Part shown: positions 8,586 to 17,273 of the stretch, one piece after another | Position numbering within the stretch: the first letter of the stretch is position 1 | Layout: every line of letters starts with the position of its first letter | Source: Methylobacterium sp. Leaf125 | Lineage (GTDB): Bacteria > Pseudomonadota > Alphaproteobacteria > Rhizobiales > Beijerinckiaceae | Direction: 5' to 3' | Assembly (NCBI RefSeq): GCF_001423085.1 | Contig: NZ_LMNU01000011.1 | Coordinates: 1 to 52,555 of the forward strand | Length of the DNA: 52,555 nt | Position numbers and translations under genes: made by a program | Notes under the pieces: model-generated | What the model was told of the DNA's origin: nothing | Database searches by the model: none | Seen by the model: the letters and a program-made list of their open reading frames with translations, nothing else

Positions 8586-9124
8586 GCCCGCCCGAGGCCC
8601 CGCGCCGCTCCAGTCTCGCCCTCGTCCCGGCGATCCTCGCCGGCCTGATCCTGCGCCGAACGGGCGCGGTGCCGCCGTCCGCCGCGGCCGCGCCGCAGGA
8701 TCCGCACGGGGACGACTGGGACTACGAGCGCAGCGACGCAGAGGCCGGCAAGACCGCCTGGGTGATGCTCGGGCTCGCCGGCGCGGTGATCGTCACCATC
8801 GGGGCGGTGCTCGCCCTCAACCACCTGGTGCTCGGCCGCCAGCGTGCCGCCCTGCCGCCCCTCACGGCCCAGCAGACCGCCGCGATCCGGCCGCCGCCGC
8901 CGAACCTGCAGGCGGACCCTTACGGGGATATCGACGCCAAGGAGGCCGACGAGGCCGGCCGCCTCGCCGGCTACGCCTATCTCGATGCGGACCGCACCCG
9001 GGCCCGCATTCCCGTCGACCGGGCCATGGCGCTCATGGCCGGCCGGCCGTTCGACCCGGAGCCCGCCGCACCGGCCCGGGACTCGGCGGAGTCTCCTCAA
9101 CCCCGGACGGGAACGGCACCATGA
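8582..9124 (+). CDS. Small single-helix membrane protein of the act-cox operon
   Basis: 180 residues with one strong membrane helix (about residues 63-84, [20 protein letters not shown]) and polar, proline-rich ends. The C-terminal part has [22 protein letters not shown], which resembles a pattern (RIPIDRAM) in small proteins of other act/cox operons. It occupies the place where some operons carry actG, but this protein is longer and I cannot show homology. It may be an accessory subunit linking the alternative complex III and oxidase modules. It overlaps actF and coxB by ATGA on both sides. Confidence 0.7.
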   Translation: MSPPEAPRRSSLALVPAILAGLILRRTGAVPPSAAAAPQDPHGDDWDYERSDAEAGKTAWVMLGLAGAVIVTIGAVLALNHLVLGRQRAALPPLTAQQTAAIRPPPPNLQADPYGDIDAKEADEAGRLAGYAYLDADRTRARIPVDRAMALMAGRPFDPEPAAPARDSAESPQPRTGTAP

Positions 9125-10137
9125 AGGCCCAGTCCGCCCTCGCGCTCTGGCCGCCGGCGGCCTCCGCCACGGCGGTGGAGACCGACCACATCATCCTCGG
9201 CTTCACGGTGCTGACCCTGCTCCTCACGGTGCCGGTCTTCCTCGCGATCACCTACTTCGCCCTGCGCTACCGCCAGGGCGAGCAGGCCGACCGCAGCACC
9301 GACGAGCGCCGCAGCTTCCTCATCGAGATCAGCTGGATGCTGATCCCCTACGTGCTGACGCTGTTCTTCTTCGGCTGGGGGGCGAAGCTCTTCATCGCCT
9401 CCCGGCATCCGCCGCCGGACGCCATGGTGGTGGAGGCCGTGGGCCGGCAGTGGATGTGGAAGTTCCAGCACCCCACCGGCCAGTCCGAGATCAACGACCT
9501 GCACCTGCCCGTCGACCAGCCGGTCCGGATCCGCATCACCAGCCAGGACGTGATCCACGCGCTCTACCTGCCGGCCCTGCGCCTGCAGATCGCCGCCCTC
9601 CCCGACCGGACGACGGAGATCTGGTTCAAGGCCGACCGCACCGGAACCTACCGGCTCTACTGCTCGGAATATTGCGGCACCGACCACTCGGTCATGGACG
9701 GCAACCTCACGCTGATGACCCAGGCCGAGTACCAGGAGTGGCTGACCCATGGGGGCGCGCAGCAATCGAACCTGGCGGCGGGCCGGGTGATCTACGAAGC
9801 CTACGGCTGCGCCGGCTGCCACGACGGCGCCGTCGCGGGCGTGAAGGCGCCCAGCCTCGTCGGCCTCTACGGCCGCCCGGTCCACCTCGCCGACGGCCGC
9901 ACGCTCACGGCGGACGCGGACTACATCCGCGCCAAGATCCTCAACCCCAACGAGAACCGGCTCGCCGGCGACGGCGAAGGCGAGGGTGGCGGCCAGGGTG
10001 GCGGCAAGGGCAGCGGCAAGGGCGGCTACAAGCAGGTGATGCCGAGCTTTCGCGGGGTGATCCCGGCCGACGATCTCGACCGCCTCGTCGGATACCTGAA
10101 AGCCTACGACCGCGTCGCGGAAGGAGCCCCCCGATGA
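9121..10137 (+). CDS. coxB: caa3-type cytochrome c oxidase subunit II with fused cytochrome c domain
   Basis: 338 residues. Two membrane helices (about 20-45 and 65-90) are followed by the CuA cupredoxin domain: His146 (QDVIHA), Cys181, Glu183, Cys185, His189 and Met192 ([12 protein letters not shown]), all ligands present. A C-terminal cytochrome c domain carries CAGCH at Cys230-His234 with a probable Met ligand in VMPSF near residue 305. This marks a caa3 oxidase that takes electrons directly from a membrane-bound donor such as alternative complex III. A Gly/Lys/Glu low-complexity stretch (about residues 280-300) interrupts the heme domain shortly before the Met ligand. Confidence 0.94.
   Translation: MKAQSALALWPPAASATAVETDHIILGFTVLTLLLTVPVFLAITYFALRYRQGEQADRSTDERRSFLIEISWMLIPYVLTLFFFGWGAKLFIASRHPPPDAMVVEAVGRQWMWKFQHPTGQSEINDLHLPVDQPVRIRITSQDVIHALYLPALRLQIAALPDRTTEIWFKADRTGTYRLYCSEYCGTDHSVMDGNLTLMTQAEYQEWLTHGGAQQSNLAAGRVIYEAYGCAGCHDGAVAGVKAPSLVGLYGRPVHLADGRTLTADADYIRAKILNPNENRLAGDGEGEGGGQGGGKGSGKGGYKQVMPSFRGVIPADDLDRLVGYLKAYDRVAEGAPR
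9958..10029. repeat. Low-complexity GGC-rich in-frame repeat in coxB
   Basis: Hexamer/12-mer units of the GGC-GAA, GGC-CAG and GGC-AAG type repeat in frame and encode a Gly-rich insert with alternating acidic then basic residues. It lies between the heme attachment site and the Met ligand of the cytochrome c domain. Confidence 0.7.
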
Positions 10138-11813
10138 GCAGCGCCGGCACCCTGCACGGCGACGCCGCCGCGCGCGATCCCCATACGCCGTTGCCGACCC
10201 TCGACCGGCCGGACGACTACCTCCATGCCCAGTCCACCCTGCGCTCGTGGTTCCTCACCACCGACCACAAGCGCATCGCGCTCCTGTACCTCGCCAGCAT
10301 CACCGCCTTCTTCGTCATCGGCGCGGTGGCGGCCGGCTTCGTGCGCCTCGCCCTGGTCGTCCCCGACGGCGCGATCATGACCAACGACACCTACAACAAG
10401 GCCTTCACCATCCACGGGGTGGTGATGGTGTGGTTCTTCCTCATCCCGTCGATCCCGGCGACCTTCGGCAACTTCCTGATCCCGCTGATGATCGGGGCCA
10501 AGGATCTCGCCTTCCCGAAGCTCAACCTGACGAGCTGGTACATCTTCATGACGGGGGCGCTGTTCACCCTGGTGGCGGTGGTGCTGGGCGGCGTCGATAC
10601 CGGCTGGACCTTCTACGCGCCGCTCTCCACGGCCTTCTCGAACACCTGGGTGCTGCCGGCCCTGATCGGCGTCACCATCGTGGGCTTCTCCTCGATCCTG
10701 ACGGGGCTCAACTTCGTCGTCACCATCCACACGATGCGGGCGCCCGGCATGACCTGGTTCCGGCTGCCGATCTTCGTCTGGACGCACTACGCCACGAGCC
10801 TGATCTTCCTGCTCGCGACCCCCGTCATCACCCTGGCGCTGATCCTGCTCATCGCCGAGCGCGCCTTCCACGTGGGCGTGTTCGACCCGGCCTATGGCGG
10901 CGACCCGGTGCTGTTCCAGCACCTGTTCTGGTTCTACTCGCACCCGGCCGTCTACATCATGGTGCTGCCGGGCATGGGCGTGATCTCCGAGATCGTGCCG
11001 GCCTTCGCCCAGAAGAAGCTCTTCGGCTACCGCTTCGTCGCCTACGCGGCCATCGGCCTGGCCTCCGTGACGTTCTTCGTCTGGGGCCACCACATGTTCG
11101 TCAACGGGCAGAGCGACCTGGCCTCCCTCGCCTTCTCGGCCCTCTCCTTCGCGGTGGCGGTGCCCTCGGCGGTGAAGGTCTACAACTGGACCGCCACGAT
11201 CCATAAGGGCAGCCTACGCCTCGACACCCCGATGCTGTACGCCATGGGGTATATCGGCCTGTTCGTGCTCGGCGGGCTGACGGGGCTCTACCTCGCGACG
11301 CTGGCCATCAACCAGCACATCCACGCCACCTACTTCGTGGTGGCGCATTTCCACTACATCATGGTCGGCGGCACGGTGCTGGCCTTCCTCGGCGGGCTGC
11401 ACTTCTGGTGGCCGAAGATCACCGGGCGGATGTACAGCGAGCCCTGGGGCCGGATCTCCGCGCTGTTCATCTTCATCGGGTTCAACGTCACCTTCTTCCC
11501 GCAATTCATCCTCGGCTACCTCGGGATGCCGCGGCGCTACGCGACCTACCCGCCGGAATTCCAGCTCCTCAACGTGCTGTCCTCCGCGGGCTCGACGATC
11601 CTGGCGGCCGGCTACCTCTTCCCGATGGTCTATCTCGTCTATTCCCTCTGGTTCGGACGCCGGGCGAGCGCGAACCCCTGGGACGCCAAGGGGTTGGAAT
11701 GGGAGACCGCCTCCCCGCCCCCGCCCCACAACTTCGCGGGCGTGCCGCAGGTGCCGAAGGTCCCGTACGACTACCCGATCCAGGCCCCCGAGACCGGGAG
11801 CCACCACACGTGA
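10134..11813 (+). CDS. coxA: Cytochrome c oxidase subunit I, type A2 heme-copper oxidase
   Basis: 559 residues, about twelve membrane helices, the catalytic heme a/a3-CuB subunit. Ligand motifs are visible: [11 protein letters not shown] (helix II His), YSHPAVYIM (CuB His270 with the downstream Tyr), WGHHMFV (CuB His pair) and HFHYIMVGG (heme His pair). The usual D-channel Glu of GHPEVY is absent: the motif reads Tyr268-Ser269-His270-Pro-Ala-Val. YSHPxV defines type A2 oxidases such as the caa3 enzymes of Thermus and Rhodothermus. The start overlaps the coxB stop by ATGA, with AAGGAG just upstream. Confidence 0.95.
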   Translation: MSSAGTLHGDAAARDPHTPLPTLDRPDDYLHAQSTLRSWFLTTDHKRIALLYLASITAFFVIGAVAAGFVRLALVVPDGAIMTNDTYNKAFTIHGVVMVWFFLIPSIPATFGNFLIPLMIGAKDLAFPKLNLTSWYIFMTGALFTLVAVVLGGVDTGWTFYAPLSTAFSNTWVLPALIGVTIVGFSSILTGLNFVVTIHTMRAPGMTWFRLPIFVWTHYATSLIFLLATPVITLALILLIAERAFHVGVFDPAYGGDPVLFQHLFWFYSHPAVYIMVLPGMGVISEIVPAFAQKKLFGYRFVAYAAIGLASVTFFVWGHHMFVNGQSDLASLAFSALSFAVAVPSAVKVYNWTATIHKGSLRLDTPMLYAMGYIGLFVLGGLTGLYLATLAINQHIHATYFVVAHFHYIMVGGTVLAFLGGLHFWWPKITGRMYSEPWGRISALFIFIGFNVTFFPQFILGYLGMPRRYATYPPEFQLLNVLSSAGSTILAAGYLFPMVYLVYSLWFGRRASANPWDAKGLEWETASPPPPHNFAGVPQVPKVPYDYPIQAPETGSHHT

Positions 11814-12487
11814 GCGCCGATGTCACCGGTGCGAACCCCGCCGCCGACCCCGTCGGCGTCACGCGCGCCGAGCACTTCGCCACGGTCGGTCAGCAGCGCC
11901 ACGCCGCGACGCTGGGCATGTGGGCGTGGCTGCTGACGGAACTGCTGCTCTTCGCCGGGCTGTTCCTCACCGCGCTGATCCTGCGCCTGCTCCACCCGGA
12001 GGCGGTGCAGGCGGCGGCCGGCCATCTCAAGTTCTGGATCGGGGCCACCAACACCGTGGTGCTGCTCTGCTCCAGCCTGACCATGTCGGCGGCCATCGAG
12101 CTCTCGCGGCTGGGCTGGCAGCGGATGATGGTCGGCTGCCTGCTCGCCACGGCGAGCCTCGGGGCGCTGTTCCTGATGCTGAAGGGCTACGAGTACTACG
12201 CCGACTACGAGGAGCACATGATGCCCTTCCTGGCCCGCCGGCCCTACGCCCTGGCCGAGCAGCCGGCGACGCGGCTCTTCGTCAACCTCTACTACGTGGC
12301 GACCGCACTCCACGCCCTGCACCTGTTCACCGGCATCGCCATCCTGCTCGGCATCACCTGGAAGGCGTCGCGTCCGGGCTTCCTGCAGCGGCACCAGAAC
12401 TGGATCGAGGTCTACGGCCTGTACTGGCACTTCATCGACCTGATCTGGATCATCGCCTTTCCGGTCCTCTACGTGGTCAACCGGTAG
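11810..12487 (+). CDS. coxC: Cytochrome c oxidase subunit III
   Basis: 225 residues, about five membrane helices, with the subunit III signatures [16 protein letters not shown] near the start, [11 protein letters not shown] in the middle and [21 protein letters not shown] at the end. Subunit III stabilises subunit I and supports proton uptake. The only start that respects the operon spacing is GTG at 11810, which overlaps the coxA stop as GTGA. The acidic residues of TELLLF and of the [13 protein letters not shown] region that typify the family are present. Confidence 0.93.
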   Translation: MSADVTGANPAADPVGVTRAEHFATVGQQRHAATLGMWAWLLTELLLFAGLFLTALILRLLHPEAVQAAAGHLKFWIGATNTVVLLCSSLTMSAAIELSRLGWQRMMVGCLLATASLGALFLMLKGYEYYADYEEHMMPFLARRPYALAEQPATRLFVNLYYVATALHALHLFTGIAILLGITWKASRPGFLQRHQNWIEVYGLYWHFIDLIWIIAFPVLYVVNR

Positions 12488-12496
12488 GAGGCGGCG

Positions 12497-12823
12497 CTGC
12501 GCAATCCCCTACATCCCCTCTTGCTCCATGGCCTCGGCCCCGCCGACCGCGCGCTCCTTCGGCGCCGCCTGCGCACGCCGGTGCGCACCTTCCTGGCGCT
12601 GCTGGCGCTGCTCGCCATGAACGTGGCGCTCGGGGCGACGCGACCGTTCGAGCAGGTCTGGCTCGTCGAACTCGCGGTGGTCGCCGTCATGGCGGCGATC
12701 ATCATCCTGGTCTCGATGGAGGTCCGCCACGAGCCGCCCCTGGTGCGCCTGTTCGCGGGGGTCGGGTTCTTCTGGGTCGCGATCCTGTTCGGGATGACCC
12801 TGACCGATTACCTCGCGCGCTGA
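12497..12823 (+). CDS. coxD: Cytochrome c oxidase subunit IV-like small membrane protein
   Basis: Two to three membrane helices (RTFLALLALLAMNVALG; LAVVAVMAAIIILVSME; FAGVGFFWVAILFGMTLTDYL), the fold and size of prokaryotic subunit IV (COX4_pro) that ends caa3 operons. There is no ATG. AGGAGG lies at 12486-12491, and the only in-frame codon at proper distance is CTG at 12497, which would give 108 residues beginning (M)RNPLHPLL. The conventional choice, TTG at 12521 (100 residues), lies about 30 bases from that site with no other ribosome binding site. An in-frame TAG at 12485 closes the frame upstream. The function is safe; the start is not. Confidence 0.75.
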   Translation: MRNPLHPLLLHGLGPADRALLRRRLRTPVRTFLALLALLAMNVALGATRPFEQVWLVELAVVAVMAAIIILVSMEVRHEPPLVRLFAGVGFFWVAILFGMTLTDYLAR

Positions 12824-12850
12824 ACCGCGTGCGCCGAAGCTCGCGACGCA

Positions 12851-12884
12851 GGACAACGGCGGGGCTCGCGCCCCGCCGTTGTCC
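12851..12884. terminator. Perfect 14-bp stem hairpin after the act-cox operon
   Basis: GGACAACGGCGGGG (12851-12864) pairs perfectly with CCCCGCCGTTGTCC (12871-12884) around a 6-base loop (CTCGCG). There is no T tract. It sits 28 bases after the coxD stop and about 70 bases beyond the end of the convergent small gene, so it can serve both. Confidence 0.7.
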
Positions 12885-12955
12885 GCTCGGGTGGGTCTCG
12901 GCCCCGGACCGGTGCGCTCTGCGCGCCGGCCCTCGGCCGTGGCCCCAGGGCCGTC

Positions 12956-13222
12956 TCAGTAGGCCGGGCCGCCCGAGGTGGTGCCGTAATTGGCGGTGGG
13001 CTTGTTGTTCTGCTCGGCGTTGCCGGCCTTGGCCGAATCGTCCGCGCGGCGGGTGATCGAACCGGTGGTCACGTCATCGAAGGCACCGACGACGCGGCTG
13101 CCGGGCGCGGCGGTGACGGGGATGCCGGCCGGGGCGTTGTAGCTCTGCGCGAGGGCGGACGAGACGGGAGCGCTGAGGGTCAGGACCAGGGCAGCGGCGG
13201 CGGAAGCAAGACGAGTCTTCAT
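12956..13222 (-). CDS. Small secreted hypothetical protein
   Basis: 88 residues. A clear signal peptide (MKTRLASAAAALVLTLSAPVSSALAQ, cleaved after ALA) is followed by about 62 polar residues with no recognised domain (VVGAFDDVTTGSITRRADD) and a Gly/Ser-rich end (TTSGGPAY). The start at 13222 is chosen because it begins the signal peptide; the longer frame to 13261 adds a non-signal prefix. It is convergent with the cox operon. Function unknown. Confidence 0.65.
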   Translation of the reverse strand: MKTRLASAAAALVLTLSAPVSSALAQSYNAPAGIPVTAAPGSRVVGAFDDVTTGSITRRADDSAKAGNAEQNNKPTANYGTTSGGPAY

Positions 13223-13420
13223 GGTCGTGGTATCCAGATGTACAGGTCCGGTCTCCGTCAAACATTCGAGGAATACGTCCAGGATGTCCGGGGGCCGTTC
13301 TTCTTGGTACGATCTCGATATACGACGCCCGCGTTCGGGACGGTGTGCGCTGCAACACGCGATGCATGCGCTCGGCGCATTTCTTCCGGGAAATACCCTC
13401 TCCCCTATGCGTGTGTTGCA

Positions 13421-14107
13421 TCACACATCGGAGTGGGCGTCGATGTAATGGCGCAGGGCGCTGGCCGCATTGAGCATGTGGGCGCGCATGCGCCGGGCGG
13501 CGGCCTCGCCGTCGCCCTCGGCGATCGCCGCCAGGATGGCCCCGTGCTCCGCGCGCGAGCCCTGGATGCGGTCCCCGTGGCGCAGCTGCGTCCGGCGGAA
13601 GCCCGAGAGGCGGGTGCGCAGGGCCAGCGCCTGCTCCTTGAGGAAGCCGTTATGCGTGGCGCCGTAGAGGGCCTCGTGGAAGCTGCGGTTCAGGGTGTCG
13701 TAGGCGTCGACGTCCCCGGCCGCGACCATGTCGCCGGAGCGCGCATGCAGGTCCATCAGGTGGCTGCGCTCCAGGGGCGTCATCCGGTAGGTGGCGAGCC
13801 GGACGCACATCGCCTCGAACTCGGCGGTGGTCTCGAACATGTCCATGATCCGCTCGGGCGTCATGCGTGTGACCACGACCCCCCGGCGCGGGCGCAGCTC
13901 CACCAATCCGTTGAAGGCGAGCTGGCGCAGGGCCTCGCGGACGGGCGTGCGGGAGGCGCCGAAGCGGTCGGCGAGGTCCTGCTCGTCGAGGGCGGTGCCG
14001 GCGGCGAGGCGGCCGGCCGCGATCTCGTCGGTGAGCGCGTTGCGGATCTGGTCCGACAGGAGCCCGCGCTCCGCCACCGGTTCGTCCATCGCACCCTCGT
14101 CCATCAT
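13421..14107 (-). CDS. GntR-family FCD-domain transcription regulator (MdcY-like)
   Basis: 228 residues from this start. An N-terminal winged helix (LLSDQIRNALTDEI, ADRFGASRTPVREALRQL, ELRPRRGVVVTRM) is joined to an all-helical FCD ligand domain with metal-binding histidines (NRSFHEAL, AEHGAIL, RMRAHML). The position at the end of the madLM operon and beside mdc suggests control of malonate use, as MdcY does in Acinetobacter. ATG 14107 has a strong GGGGGAGA site; the alternative ATG 14161 overlaps the madM stop (ATGA) and would add 18 residues. The protein probably acts in the madL-mdcA intergenic region, which holds GTATAC palindromes. Confidence 0.82.
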   Translation of the reverse strand: MMDEGAMDEPVAERGLLSDQIRNALTDEIAAGRLAAGTALDEQDLADRFGASRTPVREALRQLAFNGLVELRPRRGVVVTRMTPERIMDMFETTAEFEAMCVRLATYRMTPLERSHLMDLHARSGDMVAAGDVDAYDTLNRSFHEALYGATHNGFLKEQALALRTRLSGFRRTQLRHGDRIQGSRAEHGAILAAIAEGDGEAAARRMRAHMLNAASALRHYIDAHSDV

Positions 14108-14157
14108 CCGCTCTCCCCCGGCTCGCTCCCTGCCCAGGACGTGCGAGACCCCATCCG

Positions 14158-14922
14158 TCATCCCACGATGGCCCGAACCGTGAGGTAGAACAGCGAGGGA
14201 CCGACGAGACAGCCGATTCCGGTGTGGAAGGTCGCCGTCAGGGCGCCGTAGGGCACGAGCTTCGGGTCGGTGGCGGCCAGGCCCCCGGCGACGCCGCTCA
14301 CCGTGCCCATCAGGCCGCCGAACGCCATGGCCGAGCGCGGATTGTCGAGGCCGATGAGCTTGGCCACCAGGGGCGTGCCGACCATGACCATCACGGCCTT
14401 GGTGACGCCGGTGGCGATGGAGAGCGCCATCACGGCCGAGTCCGCGCCGAGCGCCGCCCCCGTCACCGGCCCGACGATGTAGGTCACGGCCCCCGCGCCG
14501 ATCGTCGTGATGCTGACGGCGTCGGTGTAGCCGAAGGCCACCGCCGTCAGGGCGCCGACGATGAAGGGGATCACGGTGCCGAGGGCCAGGGCCAGGACGC
14601 CGAGGAGCCCGGCGCGGCGGGCTTCCACCACGTCGACCTCGAAGGCGGTGGCCACGATGGCGAAGTCCCGCAGCATCGCCCCGCCCATCAGGCCGATCCC
14701 GGCGAAGACCGGCAGGTCGGCGACGCCCTTCTTGCCGCCGGTGTAGAGGCCGGCGACGTAGGCGAGCCCCAGCCCGAGGACGATGGCGATGGCCGAGCCG
14801 TGAACCCGGCCGGCGGTGAGGCGGCGGCTGGCGAAATTCGAGACCAGCATCAGGGCACCGACCACCGCGAAGGCGGCCACCAGGCTCTGCTCGACGAAGA
14901 CGTGTTCGATCATGTGCAGCAT
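14158..14922 (-). CDS. madM: Malonate transporter subunit MadM
   Basis: 254 residues with about eight to nine membrane helices, highly similar in character to MadM of the MadLM malonate:sodium symporter (LVSNFASRRLTAGRVHGSAIAI near the start; GVADLPVFAGIGLMGGAMLRDFAIVATAFEVD; FGGLMGTVSGVAGGLAATDPKLVPYGALTATFHTGIGC). It works with MadL to bring in malonate for the decarboxylase encoded divergently. It starts 4 bases after the madL stop, and its own stop overlaps a possible start of the GntR gene. Confidence 0.93.
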   Translation of the reverse strand: MLHMIEHVFVEQSLVAAFAVVGALMLVSNFASRRLTAGRVHGSAIAIVLGLGLAYVAGLYTGGKKGVADLPVFAGIGLMGGAMLRDFAIVATAFEVDVVEARRAGLLGVLALALGTVIPFIVGALTAVAFGYTDAVSITTIGAGAVTYIVGPVTGAALGADSAVMALSIATGVTKAVMVMVGTPLVAKLIGLDNPRSAMAFGGLMGTVSGVAGGLAATDPKLVPYGALTATFHTGIGCLVGPSLFYLTVRAIVG

Positions 14923-14926
14923 GGGA

Positions 14927-15391
14927 TCACGCCTTCCCGACGGAGTGGGGCGGCGCGACGGGCGCCGCGTCGTCGTCGTCGAGGTCGCCGCCGATCACCG
15001 CGCCGCCGTGGCGGATCTGGGCGTCCTCCGCCGGCTCCGGCCGACCGAAGCGGCCGAGCAGGGCGACGCAGGCGAAGCAGAGCAGCAGCGAGACCGTGGC
15101 GGCGATGAGCACGATGGGGCCGCCGCGCACGGCCGCCACCACGTTCTGCTGCGCGGCCATCGCCACCACGATGGGGATGTACATGGTCGACCAGAACGCG
15201 ACCCCGAGCTTCACCCCGTGTCCGAGCTTGCCGCGCGCGAGGAGCCAGGACCGCGCGGCGATGAGCAGGATCATGGCGAGGCCGACCCCGCCGACATTGG
15301 CCTTCACCCCGAGGGCGACGCCCAGCAGGTCCCCGAGGAAGACCCCGATCAGGGTGCAGAGCGCGAGCAGTGCGACGCCGAAGATGGTCAT
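14927..15391 (-). CDS. madL: Malonate transporter subunit MadL
   Basis: 154 residues, about four membrane helices. It begins MTIFGVALLALCTLIGVFLGDLLG and contains KANVGGVGLAMILLIAARSW and the typical MadL segment GVAFWSTMYIPIVVAMAAQQNVVAA. The acidic C-terminal tail (GGDLDDDDAAP) is cytoplasmic and variable. It is the small subunit of the MadLM malonate symporter and the first gene of the leftward madL-madM-gntR operon. The start at 15391 was chosen over far longer open frames because the protein begins there and a GAGG site lies upstream. Confidence 0.92.
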   Translation of the reverse strand: MTIFGVALLALCTLIGVFLGDLLGVALGVKANVGGVGLAMILLIAARSWLLARGKLGHGVKLGVAFWSTMYIPIVVAMAAQQNVVAAVRGGPIVLIAATVSLLLCFACVALLGRFGRPEPAEDAQIRHGGAVIGGDLDDDDAAPVAPPHSVGKA

Positions 15392-15613
15392 CGGGCGGCC
15401 TCGCGCGTTGTCGGATATGAGATTCGGGCGGCCTGGCGCATGGGACGTCACTCCTGTGTATTCCGTGATTCGTTTTTGATTGTCCTCAGTATACAAGCGA
15501 TTGACATGAACGCAATTTGGAATACTGATTACCCATGAAAACGGTAATTGGCATTCCATTGGGTGCCGATCGAGCTGGGCGGTATACACGGCCGTGACGA
15601 GGGAGCGGATCGG
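15392..15613. promoter_or_regulatory. Divergent madL/mdcA regulatory region
   Basis: 222 bp and clearly less GC-rich than its surroundings. It holds a possible sigma70 promoter for mdcA (TTGACA at 15501-15506, weak -10 ACTGAT at 15524-15529, 17-bp spacer), two GTATAC palindromes (15489-15494, in AGTATACAAG; 15582-15587, in GGTATACACG) and a long imperfect dyad (15518-15558). The operator reported for Acinetobacter MdcY contains GTATAC in its centre, so the adjacent GntR regulator is the likely ligand of the GTATAC sites. Confidence 0.6.
15518..15558. promoter_or_regulatory. 41-bp imperfect dyad upstream of mdcA
   Basis: Left arm TGGAATACTGATTACC (15518-15533) and right arm GGTAATTGGCATTCCA (15543-15558), separated by CATGAAAAC. 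Thirteen of 16 positions are complementary. It overlaps or closely follows the putative -10 of mdcA, which fits an operator or an mRNA leader hairpin. Confidence 0.6.
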
Positions 15614-17260
15614 ATGATGGATTGGCGTCAGGAACGCACCGCCCGCGACGCGCGCCTCGCACGAGCGCGGCCGCACGCCGACGGGAAGGTCGTGCCGGCG
15701 GCCCGGGTCGTCGATCTCCTGGAGGCGATCCTCCAGCCCGGCGACCGCGTCTGCCTTGAAGGCGACAACCAGAAGCAGGCCGACTGCCTCGCCCGGGGTC
15801 TCAGCGGCTGCGACCCGGCCCGGGTCCACGACCTGCACATGGTGCAGTCGGGGATCGTCTTGCCTGAGCACCTCGACATCTTCGAGCAGGGCATCGCCCG
15901 GCGGCTCGACTACTCGTATTCGGGTCCCCAGGGCGGCCGCATCGCCAAGATGCTCTATGGTGGCCAGATCGAGCTCGGGGCGGTGCACACCTACCTCGAG
16001 CTCTTCGCCCGCTACTTCATCGACCTGACGCCGAACGTGGCCCTGATCGCCGGCGTCTCGGCCGACCGGGACGGTAACCTCTATACGGGGCCCAACACCG
16101 AGGACACGCCCACCGTGGTGGAGGCGACCGCCTTCAAGAACGGCGTGGTGGTGGCGCAGGTGAACGAGATCGTCGACCGGGTGCCCCGCGTCGACATTCC
16201 CGGCGACCGGGTCGACTTCGTGGTCGAGGCCGACACCCCGTTCTACGTCGAGCCGCTCTTCACCCGCGACCCCGGCGCCGTGACCGAGACGCAGATCCTG
16301 ATGGCCATGATGGCGATCAAGGGCATCTACGCCGAATATGGCATCCGCCGCCTCAACCACGGCATCGGCTTCGGCACGGCGGCGATCGAACTGCTGCTCC
16401 CGACCTATGCCGAGCGCCTCGGCTTGAAGGGCCAGATTGCGACCCATTGGGCGCTCAACCCGCATCCGAGCCTGATCCCGGCCATCGAATCCGGGTGGGT
16501 GAAGCAGATCCACTGCTTCGGCTCCGAGGTCGGCATGGACAAGTACATCCGCGCCCGGCCGGACGTGTTCTTCACGGGTTCCGACGGGTCCCTGCGCTCG
16601 AACCGCGCCTTCTGCCAGACGGCGGGCCTCTATGCCTGCGACCTGTTCATCGGCTCGACCCTGCAGATCGACCTGCAGGGGCATTCCTCCACCGTGACGA
16701 CGAACCGCGTCGCAGGCTTCGGCGGCGCGCCGAACATGGGCTCGGACCCGCACGGGCGGCGCCACCCCTCCGATACCTGGATGAAGGCGGGGCAGGAGGC
16801 CGGCGGCACGGGCGACCCGGCCCTGCGGCGCGGGCGCAAGCTCGTGGTGCAACTCGTCGAGACCTTCGGCGACAAGCTGGTGCCGGCCTTCGTGGAGCGG
16901 CTCGACGCCCTCGAGCTCGCGCGCAAGCTCAACCTCGAACTCGCCCCCGTGATGGTCTACGCCGACGACGTCACCCACATCGTCACCGAGGAGGGCATCG
17001 CCAACCTGCTGCTGTGCCGGACCTTGGACGAGCGGGAGCAGGCGATCCGCGGGGTGGCCGGCTACACCGATGTGGGCCGGGGGCGCGACCATGCCGAAGT
17101 GGAGCGCCTACGTGCCCGCGGCATCATCCGAAGGCCGGAGGATCTCGGCATCGAGCCCCTCGACGCCGACCGGTCGCTGCTGGCCGCGCGTTCGATCAAG
17201 GACCTCGTGCACTGGTCGGGCGGCCTCTACGAGCCGCCGGCCAAGTTCCGGAACTGGTGA
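15614..17260 (+). CDS. mdcA: Malonate decarboxylase alpha subunit (acetyl-ACP:malonate ACP transferase)
   Basis: 548 residues, the usual MdcA length. Characteristic segments are EGDNQKQADCLARGL, VHDLHMVQSGIVLPEHLDIFE, YSYSGPQGGRIAKML, EVGMDKYIRARPDVFFTGSDGSLRSNR and the end KDLVHWSGGLYEPPAKFRNW. The enzyme exchanges acetate for malonate on the thiol of the acyl carrier subunit MdcC. It is the first gene of a seven-gene operon in the order mdcA-C-D-E-G-B-H. ATG 15614 follows GAGGGAG; a second ATG comes right after at 15617. Confidence 0.95.
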   Translation: MMDWRQERTARDARLARARPHADGKVVPAARVVDLLEAILQPGDRVCLEGDNQKQADCLARGLSGCDPARVHDLHMVQSGIVLPEHLDIFEQGIARRLDYSYSGPQGGRIAKMLYGGQIELGAVHTYLELFARYFIDLTPNVALIAGVSADRDGNLYTGPNTEDTPTVVEATAFKNGVVVAQVNEIVDRVPRVDIPGDRVDFVVEADTPFYVEPLFTRDPGAVTETQILMAMMAIKGIYAEYGIRRLNHGIGFGTAAIELLLPTYAERLGLKGQIATHWALNPHPSLIPAIESGWVKQIHCFGSEVGMDKYIRARPDVFFTGSDGSLRSNRAFCQTAGLYACDLFIGSTLQIDLQGHSSTVTTNRVAGFGGAPNMGSDPHGRRHPSDTWMKAGQEAGGTGDPALRRGRKLVVQLVETFGDKLVPAFVERLDALELARKLNLELAPVMVYADDVTHIVTEEGIANLLLCRTLDEREQAIRGVAGYTDVGRGRDHAEVERLRARGIIRRPEDLGIEPLDADRSLLAARSIKDLVHWSGGLYEPPAKFRNW

Positions 17261-17273
17261 GGAATTTCGCGTC

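Noticed and set aside
12851..12884. Long perfect hairpin as a riboswitch or small RNA
   Set aside because: Position between convergent genes and a simple 14-bp stem with 6-base loop fit a terminator better. No conserved aptamer features.
13413..13426. Near-palindrome TGTGTTGCATCACA as a GntR operator
   Set aside because: It overlaps the 3' end of the GntR gene rather than a promoter and has two mismatches. Probably chance.
14927..17092. Apparent 721-residue leftward protein ending in MadL
   Set aside because: Only residues from 15391 are MadL. The upstream part is antisense to mdcA.
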